A DNA stretch of 64,000 nucleotides, taken from the NCBI GenBank assembly GCA_023393635.1, contig JAEWKT010000051.1:51736-115735 (forward strand). The letters are read 5' to 3'. The translations under genes were made by a program, and so were the position numbers. Source of the DNA: Pseudomonadota bacterium (lineage in GTDB: Bacteria > Pseudomonadota > Gammaproteobacteria > Pseudomonadales > Moraxellaceae). Shown piece after piece: positions 44,810-53,700 of this stretch. Below the pieces are notes generated by a model. That model was not told the DNA's origin and made no database searches. It worked only from the letters and a program-made list of their open reading frames with translations. Each line of letters opens with the position of its first letter. The first letter of the stretch is position 1.

Positions 44810-44876
44810 AGATTTTTTCTGCATTTCATGTCACACTGCTGCAATACATTTTTAGCTTATTTTTGATATTGCCTTT

Positions 44877-45410
44877 ATGACTCAACATCTGTGCGATACC
44901 GTAGAAACCCTTCTTCTGGAAGAGGGGTTTAAGGTCGATCGTGTAAAACCTATTGTCTCTGAACAGTCACTGGATGAAGACAATACTGTGACGTTTAGAA
45001 TTTTTGTCAAAGGTCAGCAAGGTGAGTGGCCCTGTATGGTGCGCTGCTTTGATGAGACCTCACGCCTATTGGTCTATAGCTTGTACCCTGAGCAAGTACC
45101 AGAAAACCTGCGTCCACGTTTAAGTGAACTCATTTGCCGTATTAATTATGGCCTGATTATGGGCAACTTTGAAATGGACTGGGAAGATGGCGAGTTGCGC
45201 TATAAAACCAGCATGGATATTGAAGGCCTCGAATTAAATTCAACCATTTTACGCAATTTGGTCTATGGTAATTTCCACAGCTTTGATTTGTATTTAAAGG
45301 CGCTGGAACAAGGTTTAAATACATCACGTGATCTTGAAACCATTGTGATGGAAGCTGAAAATCCAGAAATGCCCAAAGGCTTTGATTTGGTTGATGAGAT
45401 GGTGCACTAA
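44877..45410 (+). CDS. YbjN domain-containing protein
   Basis: A 177-residue protein with the YbjN fold (type III secretion chaperone-like). Its sequence LCDTVETLLLEEGFKVDRVKP, then FDETSRLLVYSLYPEQVPENLRPRLSELICRINYGLIMGNFEMDWEDGELRYK, is the family pattern. E. coli YbjN affects motility and biofilm when overproduced, probably as a chaperone-like modulator; the target is unknown. It follows an unknown helical protein by 67 bases and is convergent with the NTF2-like gene over a shared terminator. Confidence 0.88.
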   Translation: MTQHLCDTVETLLLEEGFKVDRVKPIVSEQSLDEDNTVTFRIFVKGQQGEWPCMVRCFDETSRLLVYSLYPEQVPENLRPRLSELICRINYGLIMGNFEMDWEDGELRYKTSMDIEGLELNSTILRNLVYGNFHSFDLYLKALEQGLNTSRDLETIVMEAENPEMPKGFDLVDEMVH

Positions 45411-45422
45411 ATCAAAGTGTTT

Positions 45423-45460
45423 AAAAAAGCTGGCACACTCATGGGGTATGCCAGCTTTTT
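45423..45460. terminator. Bidirectional terminator between ybjN-like and NTF2-like genes
   Basis: Arms AAAAAAGCTGGCA (45423-45435) and TGCCAGCTTTTT (45449-45460) with a 13-base loop. Confidence 0.9.
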
Positions 45461-45493
45461 GTTTTTCTGACTTTTGATTTTTGAAGCGCAGCC

Positions 45494-45922
45494 TTAGCCT
45501 TTATGCGCCTCAAGCTGAGCACCCACGCGCGCGCCCATTTCTTTACCTAAAGCAGCCAAAGCGTTAAATGGTCGAATCATCACTTCAAAATCAATAATCT
45601 TGCCTTGTTCATCAAAGCCAATCATATCAATACCTTTAAGCTTTTTGCCATCCACCATGGCACTAAATTCTAACACCACCTGCAAGCCATCATTGCTGAC
45701 AAACTCACGATGATAGGTGAAATCCTCAAAAATCGTAATGACTGTTTTTAAAATCAAACCTACCGCGAGCGAACCAGTATAGGGTCGATGCGCCATTGGT
45801 GAGCGAAACACCACTTCTGGATGTAAAAGCTCGGCCAAAATAGACATATCACGGGTTTGTAGCATGTGATGCCATTGTTCCATAGCGCGAGTTACTGCGG
45901 TTTGCGCATGTGTGAGTGCCAT
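45494..45922 (-). CDS. NTF2-like/SnoaL-type small protein
   Basis: A 142-residue cone-shaped NTF2-like fold. The start WHHMLQTRDMSILAELLHPEVVFRSPM is the classic SnoaL pattern (helix then strand with FxSP), and DMIGFDEQGKIIDFEVMIRPFNALA is the matching late strand. Members are isomerases, hydratases or ligand-binding proteins in polyketide and lipid metabolism. It lies 73 bases downstream of the dienoyl-CoA reductase-like gene on the same strand, so the two probably form an operon under the divergent PadR regulator. The substrate is not known. Confidence 0.8.
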   Translation of the reverse strand: MALTHAQTAVTRAMEQWHHMLQTRDMSILAELLHPEVVFRSPMAHRPYTGSLAVGLILKTVITIFEDFTYHREFVSNDGLQVVLEFSAMVDGKKLKGIDMIGFDEQGKIIDFEVMIRPFNALAALGKEMGARVGAQLEAHKG

Positions 45923-45995
45923 AGTCTTTCTCCCTGACTTTTGATGTAACGCAATGATGGCTCAATCAACCACTAACCCATCATTGCTAATCGTA

Positions 45996-48050
45996 TTAAA
46001 TCGCCAATGCCAGTTGTGTGCCGTTTAAGATGGCACGTTTTGCATCCAACTCACCTGCTTCAAAAGCACCACCAATTAAATGGGTAGAAATACCAGCCGC
46101 TTGTAGCTCGTCATACATCGTCCGTAACGGCTCCTGACCCGCACAAATAATAATATTATCTACTTCCAGCACACGCTCTACCCCATCAACCATAATGTGC
46201 AAACCTTGCTCGCTCACGCGCTCATAGCTTGCCCCATTAATCATATTGACATGCTTATGCTTTAAGCCTGCACGATGAATCCAGCCTGTGGTTTTACCCA
46301 AATTTGCCCCAACAGGTGTAGATTTACGTTGTAATAAATACACTTCGCGTGGGCTGGCCTCAGGTGCTGGCTGGGTAATACCACCACGCTGCTCATAGTC
46401 GGTATCAATTCCCCATTCCGCAAAAAATTTCTTCGGGTTTAACGTGGCGCTTTCACCCTCATGAGTGAGGTATTCAGACACATCAAAACCAATACCGCCT
46501 GCACCAATCACGGCCACACGTTTGCCCACTGGTTTTTTATCACGTAGTACCTCCAGGTAATCTAAAACTTTAGGGCTATCCACGCCTTCAATATTCAAAT
46601 GGCGCGGTGTGACGCCTGTGGCCAAAACCACTTCATCAAACTGACCATTTTTAAGCAGGTCTAAATCAACATATTGACCCAGTTTTAAATCAACCGTGCC
46701 AAGCTCAAGCTGACGTTTAAAAAAGCGTAAAGTTTCATAAAACTCTTCTTTACCAGGAATCAGCTTGGCCACATTAAACTGACCGCCAATTTGATTAGCT
46801 GCATCAAACAAGGTAACATTGTGGCCGCGTTTGGCAGCGGTAGTGGCAAATGCCAATCCAGCAGGCCCTGCACCCACCACTGCTATTTTCTTCACTTTTT
46901 CAAATGGCGCAGGGACTAAGACTGTTTCATGGCAAGCGTATGGATTTACCAGGCAAGAGGTAATTTTCCCTACAAAAATGTGATCCAAACAGGCCTGATT
47001 GCAAGCGATACAGGTATTGATTTCATCCGCGCGGTTGGTGGCAGCTTTTAATACAAACTGGGAGTCCGCCAAAAATGGACGCGCCATCGATACCATATCG
47101 GCATAGCCATCCGCCAAAAGTTCTTCGGCTACATCAGGCGCATTGATGCGGTTGGTGGTCACTAATGGAATGTTAACCACGCCTTTTAATTTTTTGGTCA
47201 CCCATGCAAAGGCAGCTCGCGGTACTTTGGTTGCAATGGTGGGCACGCGCGCTTCATGCCAGCCAATTCCCGTATTAATAATTGTGGTGCCAGCAGCTTC
47301 AATGGCTTTGGCCAATTGCACGACTTCTTCAAAATCAGAGCCGCCTTCTACCAAATCCAGCATCGATAAACGATAAATAATAATGAAATTAGGCCCTACT
47401 GCTTCACGGATACGGCGCACAATTTCAATCGGAAAACGAATGCGGTTTTCGTAGCTACCACCCCACTCATCGGTACGGTGATTGGTACGCTGTACAATAA
47501 ACTGATTAATTAAGTAGCCTTCAGAGCCCATTACCTCAACGCCATCATAGCCAGCAGCCTGCGCCATTTTGGCACATTGCACAAAATCGCTGATGGTCTG
47601 CTCAATTTCGTCAGTGCTAAGCTCATGCGGCACAAATGGATTAATTGGTGCTTTAATTGCACTTGGGGCAACACTGTTGGGGTTATAGGCATAGCGACCT
47701 GTATGTAAAATTTGCAGGGCAATTTTCCCGCCCTCAGCATGCACGGCGTCAGTCACTACTTTATGCTGTCTGGCTTCTTCTAAGTTATTAAGTACCGAAC
47801 CACCCTGAACAACAGCACCTGCTGAATTGGGCGCAACACCGCCAGTCACAATTAAGCCAACGCCACCGCGCGCGCGTTCTGCATAAAACACCGCCATGCG
47901 CTCATGCCCTTCTGGTAATTCTTCTAGTCCTAAATGCATTGAACCCATGAGTGTGCGGTTACGCAATGTGGTAAAACCCAAATCAAGGGGGGCCAATAAA
48001 TGTGGATAAGCAGAAGGCTGGTTACTTGCGGTAGAACTGGGGTTTGACAT
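45996..48050 (-). CDS. 2,4-dienoyl-CoA reductase-like flavoenzyme (OYE/FadH family)
   Basis: A 684-residue multicofactor oxidoreductase. The N-terminal old-yellow-enzyme TIM barrel binds FMN (residues about 1-340). Cys347, Cys350, Cys354 and Cys366 (CxxCxxxC and CLVNP) bind the 4Fe-4S cluster. The C-terminal half binds FAD and NAD(P)H through VVGAGPAGLAFA (near 392) and VIGAGGIGFDVS. In FadH these parts pass electrons to 2,4-dienoyl-CoA in unsaturated fatty acid oxidation; relatives reduce other enones. AAGGA precedes the start. It is controlled, by inference, by the adjacent PadR. No beta-oxidation gene is nearby, so its substrate could differ from FadH. Confidence 0.88.
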   Translation of the reverse strand: MSNPSSTASNQPSAYPHLLAPLDLGFTTLRNRTLMGSMHLGLEELPEGHERMAVFYAERARGGVGLIVTGGVAPNSAGAVVQGGSVLNNLEEARQHKVVTDAVHAEGGKIALQILHTGRYAYNPNSVAPSAIKAPINPFVPHELSTDEIEQTISDFVQCAKMAQAAGYDGVEVMGSEGYLINQFIVQRTNHRTDEWGGSYENRIRFPIEIVRRIREAVGPNFIIIYRLSMLDLVEGGSDFEEVVQLAKAIEAAGTTIINTGIGWHEARVPTIATKVPRAAFAWVTKKLKGVVNIPLVTTNRINAPDVAEELLADGYADMVSMARPFLADSQFVLKAATNRADEINTCIACNQACLDHIFVGKITSCLVNPYACHETVLVPAPFEKVKKIAVVGAGPAGLAFATTAAKRGHNVTLFDAANQIGGQFNVAKLIPGKEEFYETLRFFKRQLELGTVDLKLGQYVDLDLLKNGQFDEVVLATGVTPRHLNIEGVDSPKVLDYLEVLRDKKPVGKRVAVIGAGGIGFDVSEYLTHEGESATLNPKKFFAEWGIDTDYEQRGGITQPAPEASPREVYLLQRKSTPVGANLGKTTGWIHRAGLKHKHVNMINGASYERVSEQGLHIMVDGVERVLEVDNIIICAGQEPLRTMYDELQAAGISTHLIGGAFEAGELDAKRAILNGTQLALAI

Positions 48051-48117
48051 GGCTGGCTATTCCTTATAGATGGAAATTAAAATGCTGGCGATTGTTGCCA
48101 CGGTAATAAATGATTAC

Positions 48118-48135
48118 TATGCACTTTGTTGCATA
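48118..48135. promoter_or_regulatory. Candidate PadR operator 1
   Basis: The 18-base site TATGCACTTTGTTGCATA has inverted halves TATGCA and TGCATA with an extra AC/GT pair outside (ACTATGCA at 48116-48123, TGCATAGT at 48130-48137). It covers the -35 of the plus-strand promoter for padR. Confidence 0.6.
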
Positions 48136-48158
48136 GTTTTCGCTAAGAAGTTTATAAT
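48129..48158 (+). promoter_or_regulatory. Candidate padR promoter
   Basis: TTGCAT (48129-48134), an 18-base spacer, then TATAAT (48153-48158). The -35 is part of operator 1. Start would be near 48165, giving a leader of about 100 bases to the padR ATG. Confidence 0.5.
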
Positions 48159-48179
48159 TTATTATCAATAAATATGCAA
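48151..48179 (-). promoter_or_regulatory. Candidate promoter of the flavoenzyme operon
   Basis: On the minus strand TTGCAT (plus 48174-48179), a 17-base spacer and TATAAA (plus 48151-48156). The -35 is part of operator 2 and the -10 overlaps that of the opposite promoter. Start would be near 48144. Confidence 0.5.
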
Positions 48180-48190
48180 CTCGTTGCATA
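48173..48190. promoter_or_regulatory. Candidate PadR operator 2
   Basis: TATGCAACTCGTTGCATA is a perfect inverted repeat (TATGCAAC, two-base centre, GTTGCATA). It covers the -35 of the minus-strand promoter and shares TATGCA/TGCATA with operator 1. Centres of the two sites are 55 bases apart. Confidence 0.65.
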
Positions 48191-48262
48191 AATTATTTTT
48201 ACAGTATTTAATTCATCCCTGCTTAGGCACTAATTTTTTGCTCACTTACTTCAGGACACTGC

Positions 48263-48808
48263 ATGTCTTTAGCGCACGTTTTGCTAACCTCCTTGCTAGA
48301 AAAACCCAGCTCTGGCTATGCACTAGCAGGCCGTTTTGATAAATCGATGGGTTTTTTCTGGAACGCAAGCCATCAACAAATTTATCGTGAACTCAAACGC
48401 ATGGAAGAGCAAGGCTGGATTAGCTCAAGCGCTGCCCTGGACGCAGGCAAAACCAAAAAGAAAACTTATGAAGTATTAGAAGCAGGTAAAAATGAGCTGA
48501 AGCAATGGGTGCTTTTGGCCACCGATCCGTATCAAATTAGAGAAGAAATGGCAGTGCGCCTACGCGCAGAAGCAATCTTGGGGCCGTTAGGGATTGAACA
48601 AGAATTAAGGCGACATCTTCAATTGCATGAAGAAAAATTAGAGTTGTATTTATCGATTGAACAACGTGACTTTAAAAAACATACCCCTTTAAGCCGTGAG
48701 CAACACATTCAATATCGGGTTTTGTTGCTTGGTATTGAAACGCAAAAAACGTGGATTACATGGGCAAAAGAAACCATTGAATTGTTTAAGAAACTAGATC
48801 AAAACTGA
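48263..48808 (+). CDS. PadR-family transcriptional regulator
   Basis: A 181-residue regulator. The N-terminal winged helix (LAHVLLTSLLEKPSSGYALAGRFDKSMGFFWNASHQQIYRELKRMEEQGWI) is the PadR signature, followed by the wing and a C-terminal dimerisation helix set (VirR-type) rich in Glu and Leu. PadR members repress genes for phenolic acid and other detoxifying enzymes and release on ligand. AGGA stands at good spacing to the ATG. It is divergent from the OYE-type flavoenzyme, with two matching 18-bp palindromes between them, so it very likely controls that operon and itself. Confidence 0.9.
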   Translation: MSLAHVLLTSLLEKPSSGYALAGRFDKSMGFFWNASHQQIYRELKRMEEQGWISSSAALDAGKTKKKTYEVLEAGKNELKQWVLLATDPYQIREEMAVRLRAEAILGPLGIEQELRRHLQLHEEKLELYLSIEQRDFKKHTPLSREQHIQYRVLLLGIETQKTWITWAKETIELFKKLDQN

Positions 48809-48882
48809 TTAAATTACATGTACAACTTCTTCAAATATTGAGGCTATTGATTTTAAAGAGGCAGAGGAAACGAAGCTTTAAG

Positions 48883-48966
48883 AAAATCGACAGTATCAGC
48901 CGTTAAAAAATGAAAGCTGTTTGAGCGTAGCGAGTTTTTTCATTTTAGGATGATACGGAGATTTTT
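48883..48966. repeat. Extended imperfect palindrome with GAGCGTAGCGAG loop
   Basis: Paired blocks, from outside in: AAAATC with GATTTTT, GTATCA (48893-48898) with TGATAC (48951-48956), and AAAATGAAA (48907-48915) with TTTCATTTT (48938-48946). The loop holds GAGCGTAGCGAG, itself nearly palindromic. It resembles dispersed non-coding repeat elements of gammaproteobacteria. Confidence 0.5.
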
Positions 48967-48994
48967 AGCGTCGTGCCGTTGCCTTGATCTTTTG

Positions 48995-49020
48995 ATTCTT
49001 TTGTATCAAGACAAAAGAAT
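48995..49020. repeat. Perfect 9-bp inverted repeat
   Basis: ATTCTTTTG (48995-49003) and CAAAAGAAT (49012-49020) with an eight-base loop, just beyond the larger palindrome and perhaps part of the same repeat element. Confidence 0.5.
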
Positions 49021-49114
49021 GTAGAAAAATGATGGCTAGCATCTAAATAATTAACGATAAGACTCCGTCGTGTAAATACTAGCCGCTTACATGTATTCAA
49101 TGATGCGAAAGCCC

Positions 49115-49783
49115 CTACTTAAAGTAAGCACCATCTTTTTGCGTATGATCCGTCTTATCAATCACACGGCCAATCTCAGGTAAATGCTCTTTTAACGTCG
49201 TTTCTACACCTTGCTTTAACGTAATATCCACCGCAGAACAACCCTGACAACCACCACCAAACTCCAATACCGCCGTCAAGCCATGCTCTTGGTCTTCAAA
49301 CAACTCAACCAGCGACACATTACCACCGTGACTGGCCAGACCAGGGTTGATTTCAGCTTGCAATACATAGGCAATGCGCTCTTCAATTGAAGCATCTGCA
49401 CCCACGCGTGGTACTTTAGAATTTGGTGCTTTAAAAGTGAGCTGACCGCCAAAACGATCTTTATTATAATCAATCACCGCATCCCTTAAATAAGGAATCG
49501 AGGGCGCGTCAATATAGGCTGGAAACGCATCATACTGTTGCTGATAATCCAGTGTATTCACCTCTTCAGGGGTAGAATATGCCATGCAGCACTCAGCACG
49601 GGCAGTACCTGCATGCTCAACAAAAATACGTACGCCAATCCCTGGAGTATCCTGCTTGGCCAGTAATTCGGCTAAATACTCTTGAGCAGAGGGCGTGATG
49701 ACCATATTTGGCACCATTTCTTCTGACGCATCAGTATTTGGATTAGCATTTATTGGTGAATTTTCTAGGCTTTCAACAGTCAT
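49115..49783 (-). CDS. nfuA: Fe-S biogenesis protein NfuA
   Basis: NfuA carries 4Fe-4S clusters to target proteins, especially under stress. The 222-residue protein has a degenerate A-type carrier domain (residues about 25-120) and a C-terminal Nfu domain with GGGCQGCS (Cys179 and Cys182), which hold the cluster at the dimer face. About 25 acidic residues precede the domain, more than in E. coli (191 in all); the start has AGGAGT at normal spacing, so this extension is real. It is alone on the minus strand, divergent from the rhomboid gene. The family call is firm. Confidence 0.95.
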   Translation of the reverse strand: MTVESLENSPINANPNTDASEEMVPNMVITPSAQEYLAELLAKQDTPGIGVRIFVEHAGTARAECCMAYSTPEEVNTLDYQQQYDAFPAYIDAPSIPYLRDAVIDYNKDRFGGQLTFKAPNSKVPRVGADASIEERIAYVLQAEINPGLASHGGNVSLVELFEDQEHGLTAVLEFGGGCQGCSAVDITLKQGVETTLKEHLPEIGRVIDKTDHTQKDGAYFK

Positions 49784-49979
49784 ACATCTTACTCCTGCAC
49801 AGTGTGCATATCATAGCGCATACATGAGGGCGTTGTCCTGCAAAGCCAAGTTGAGTGCGCTTTTTTTGCCTTAACTTCTCAAGAATTAAGACAAAAAAAT
49901 GTAACCATGCGTTTATTTTAATCCTCTTGGCGCATTTTTAATTTAACATCGGAACAAAATAATCAATATCCCGACTAAA

Positions 49980-50594
49980 ATGCTAGGTTTATCTGTTTCT
50001 CATACTTTAATTATCATTATTATTACTACACTGCTGTCATTTATAGCATTTAGTAATCGTGCCTTAATGAACCGCCTCATTATGTGGCCACCTGCTATGC
50101 AACGTGGCCAGTATGACCGCTTTATTACTTATGGTTTGGTACATGCGGATGGCACGCATTTGCTATTTAATATGTTCACCCTGTATTTTTTTGGCCGCGC
50201 TATTGAAAACTTTTATCGGCCTTATTTGAGTGGCTTAGGTTTTGTGCTGTTTTATTTGGCGGCATTGGTGGTGTCTATGCTGCCAAGCTATATCAAACAT
50301 AAAAATGATCCTAACTATTTAAGCCTTGGTGCATCAGGTGCCGTATCAGCAGTGTTATTTGCCTATATTTTATTTGCCCCGTGGAACTTAATTTTTGTGT
50401 TTTTTATTCCAGTGCCTGCCATTATTTATGCCGTATTGTACACGGCGTATAGTATTTACTCTGCCAAACGTGGGCAGGACAATATTAACCACAGCGCGCA
50501 TTTGTGGGGCGCAGCGTTTGGTGTGTTAGCAACCATTGCCATTGAGCCTGCGTTAATTCAGCGCTTTTTTAACAAATTACTGAGCTTTAATTAA
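49980..50594 (+). CDS. Rhomboid-family intramembrane serine protease
   Basis: A 204-residue membrane protein with about six transmembrane segments. The catalytic serine is in LGASGAVSAV (Ser119), and the catalytic histidine in HSAHLWGAAFG (His174) on the last helices. The upstream HLLFNMFTLYFFG motif (HxxxN) near residue 60 holds the oxyanion Asn and His. Rhomboids cut substrate proteins within the membrane; the substrate here is unknown. The start has only weak ribosome-site sequence upstream. It precedes metH by 123 bases but may have its own promoter. Confidence 0.92.
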   Translation: MLGLSVSHTLIIIIITTLLSFIAFSNRALMNRLIMWPPAMQRGQYDRFITYGLVHADGTHLLFNMFTLYFFGRAIENFYRPYLSGLGFVLFYLAALVVSMLPSYIKHKNDPNYLSLGASGAVSAVLFAYILFAPWNLIFVFFIPVPAIIYAVLYTAYSIYSAKRGQDNINHSAHLWGAAFGVLATIAIEPALIQRFFNKLLSFN

Positions 50595-50717
50595 TTAACT
50601 TATATCTCTAATTTTGCACTTTTAATGACACCAATAGATCTGTAGGTTGGCACAAAATTGATAGCATAATCTGCTACAATTTACTTTTATTTGCCTTAAG
50701 CCGCTGTCGGAGTGTTC

Positions 50718-53700
50718 ATGTCCACGCTTGCCACCTTAAAAGAATTGCTTGCTAAACGAATTTTAATTATTGATGGCGCAATGGGCACCATGATCCAGCG
50801 ACACAAGCTGGAAGAGACCGATTATCGTGGTGAGCGTTTTGCCGATTGGCCTCACGATGTAAAAGGCAACAATGACTTACTGGTGCTGTCTCAGCCCGAT
50901 ATTATTAAAAATATTCATGACCAGTATTTAGAAGCTGGCGCAGACATTATTGAAACCAACACCTTTAATGGCACACGCGTTTCCATGAGTGATTACCACA
51001 TGGAAGATTTAGTGCCCGAAATTAACCGTGAGGCAGCACGACTTGCCCGCGAAGCCTGCGATGTATGGAGCAAAAAAACACCCGATAAACCACGTTTTGT
51101 GGCAGGCGTATTGGGGCCAACATCACGCACCTGCTCTATTTCCCCTGATGTTAATAATCCTGCATTCCGTAACATTACCTTTGATGCACTGGTTGAAAAC
51201 TATGTGGAAGCCACGCATGCCTTAATTGAAGGTGGTGTGGATATTCTCTTAATTGAAACCGTGTTTGATACGCTCAACTGTAAAGCGGCTATTTTTGCCG
51301 TGTATAAAGTGTTTGATGCCATTGGCCGTGAATTGCCACTGATGATTTCAGGCACTATTACTGATGCCTCAGGCCGTACCTTGACAGGCCAAACTGCCGA
51401 AGCATTCTGGAACTCAGTGCGGCATGCCAATTTGCTCTCGGTTGGCTTTAACTGTGCGCTGGGTGCCGATGCCATGCGGCCACACGTTAAAACCTTAAGC
51501 GATAAAGCTGACGTGTTTGTATCTGCTCATCCTAATGCTGGTCTGCCCAATGCCTTTGGTGGCTATGATGAAACTCCTGAAGAAACCGCAGCCTTTTTAA
51601 AAGAGTTTGCCCAGAGTGGCTTGATTAATATTACAGGTGGTTGTTGCGGTACCACGCCTGAGCATATCGCGGCCATTTATAATGCCATTAAAGACTTGCC
51701 ACCACGGGTTGTTCCTGAGATTGAACCCGCCTGTCGTTTATCGGGCTTAGAGCCATTTAATATCACCAAAGATTCACTTTACGTTAACGTGGGTGAACGT
51801 ACCAACGTGACTGGCTCTAAAAAATTCTTGCGTTTAATCCGTGAAGAAAAATTTACCGAAGCCTTGGACGTTGCGCGTGAACAGGTTGAAGGCGGCGCGC
51901 AGGTCATTGACATCAACATGGATGAAGGCATGCTGGATTCCATTGGTGCGATGGAACACTTCTTAAAGCTGATCGCCTCAGAACCCGATATTTCCCGCGT
52001 TCCGATTATGATTGACTCATCCAAATGGGAAATTATTGAAGCGGGTCTAAAGTGCGTTCAGGGCAAATGTATTGTTAACTCCATTAGTTTAAAAGAAGGC
52101 TATGATGAGTTTGTCGAACGTGCCAAATTATGCCGTCGTTATGGTGCTGCCATTATTGTCATGGCATTTGATGAAGACGGTCAGGCTGACACCGCCCAGC
52201 GCAAAAAAGAAATTTGCAAACGCTCCTATGATGTTTTGGTCAACGATGTTGGCTTCCCCAGTGAAGATATTATTTTTGACCCCAACGTGTTTGCCATTGC
52301 CACAGGTATTGAAGAACATAACAACTACGCGGTTGATTTTATTGAAGCGACAGGCTGGATAAAACAAAACCTGCCCAACGCCATGATCTCTGGTGGTGTG
52401 TCCAACGTCTCGTTTAGTTTCCGTGGTAATGAGCCTGTACGTGAAGCCATTCATGCGGTGTTTTTGTACTATGCCATTGGACAAGGCATGACCATGGGGA
52501 TTGTCAACGCCAGTCAATTGGCCATTTATGATGATATTCCCAAAGAACTAAAAGATGCCGTTGAAGACGTTATTTTAAATAAAAATCAGGGTAGCAGTGG
52601 TAACGAAGCTACCGAGAAACTACTAGACATTGCCGAAAAATATCGTGGTGGCGGCTCTACCTCAGCCAAGCCTGTAGAAAACCTGGAATGGCGCAATGAA
52701 AGTGTGGAAAAACGTTTGGAATATGCTTTAGTAAAAGGCATTACCACTTATATTGATCAGGATACCGAAGAAGCACGCCTTAAATCTGCTCGCCCTCTAG
52801 ATGTGATTGAAGGGCCGCTGATGGATGGCATGAACGTGGTAGGCGACCTGTTTGGCTCTGGCAAAATGTTCTTGCCGCAAGTGGTGAAGTCTGCCCGTGT
52901 GATGAAACAAGCTGTGGCGTGGCTAAACCCGTACATCGAAGCACTGAAAACCCCAGGCCAAAGTAAAGGTAAAGTGCTGATGGCCACCGTAAAAGGTGAC
53001 GTGCATGACATTGGTAAAAATATTGTGGGCGTGGTGCTCGGCTGCAATGGCTACGATATTGTTGACCTTGGCGTGATGGTGCCAAGCGACAAAATCCTGC
53101 AAACGGCCATTGATGAAAAAGTAGATATTATTGGCTTATCGGGCTTAATTACCCCAAGTCTTGATGAAATGGTATTTGTGGCCAAAGAAATGCAGCGTCG
53201 TGGCTTTAACTTGCCACTAATGATTGGCGGTGCAACCACATCCAAAGCGCATACTGCGGTAAAAATTGATCCGCATTATCTTAATGATGGCGTGGTGTAT
53301 GTATCGGATGCCTCACGTGCGGTAGGTGTTGCCACTACCCTGCTCTCACCAGAAATGAAGCCCGCTTTTATTGCCAAAACCCGTGAAGAATACCAAGTGG
53401 TTCGTGAGCGTCTGGTCAACAAACAGCCCAAAGCACCGCGCCTAACTTATGATGAAGCCATTAAAAACGGCTTACAAACCGACTGGCATAATTATCGTCC
53501 GCCTGTGCCAAATCAGTTGGGCACCCAAGTGATGCGCAATTATCCACTTGAAACCTTGGTGCCTTATATTGACTGGACACCGTTTTTTATCTCTTGGAGC
53601 TTGGCAGGCAAGTACCCTAAAATTTTAGAAGATGAAATTGTAGGTGAAGCGGCGCGTGACCTGTTTGAACAAGCGCAAACCATGTTGACTGATTTAATCA

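Larger units (their letters stand above)
48809..49114. other. Intergenic region with a large inverted repeat
   Basis: 306 bases with no gene between padR (plus) and nfuA (minus), which converge. It holds an extended imperfect palindrome (about 48883-48966) and a separate hairpin (48995-49020). Confidence 0.65.

Noticed and set aside
50595..50717. Cobalamin riboswitch ahead of metH
   Set aside because: The gap is only about 120 bases, too short for the usual element, and the conserved B12-box pattern was not seen.
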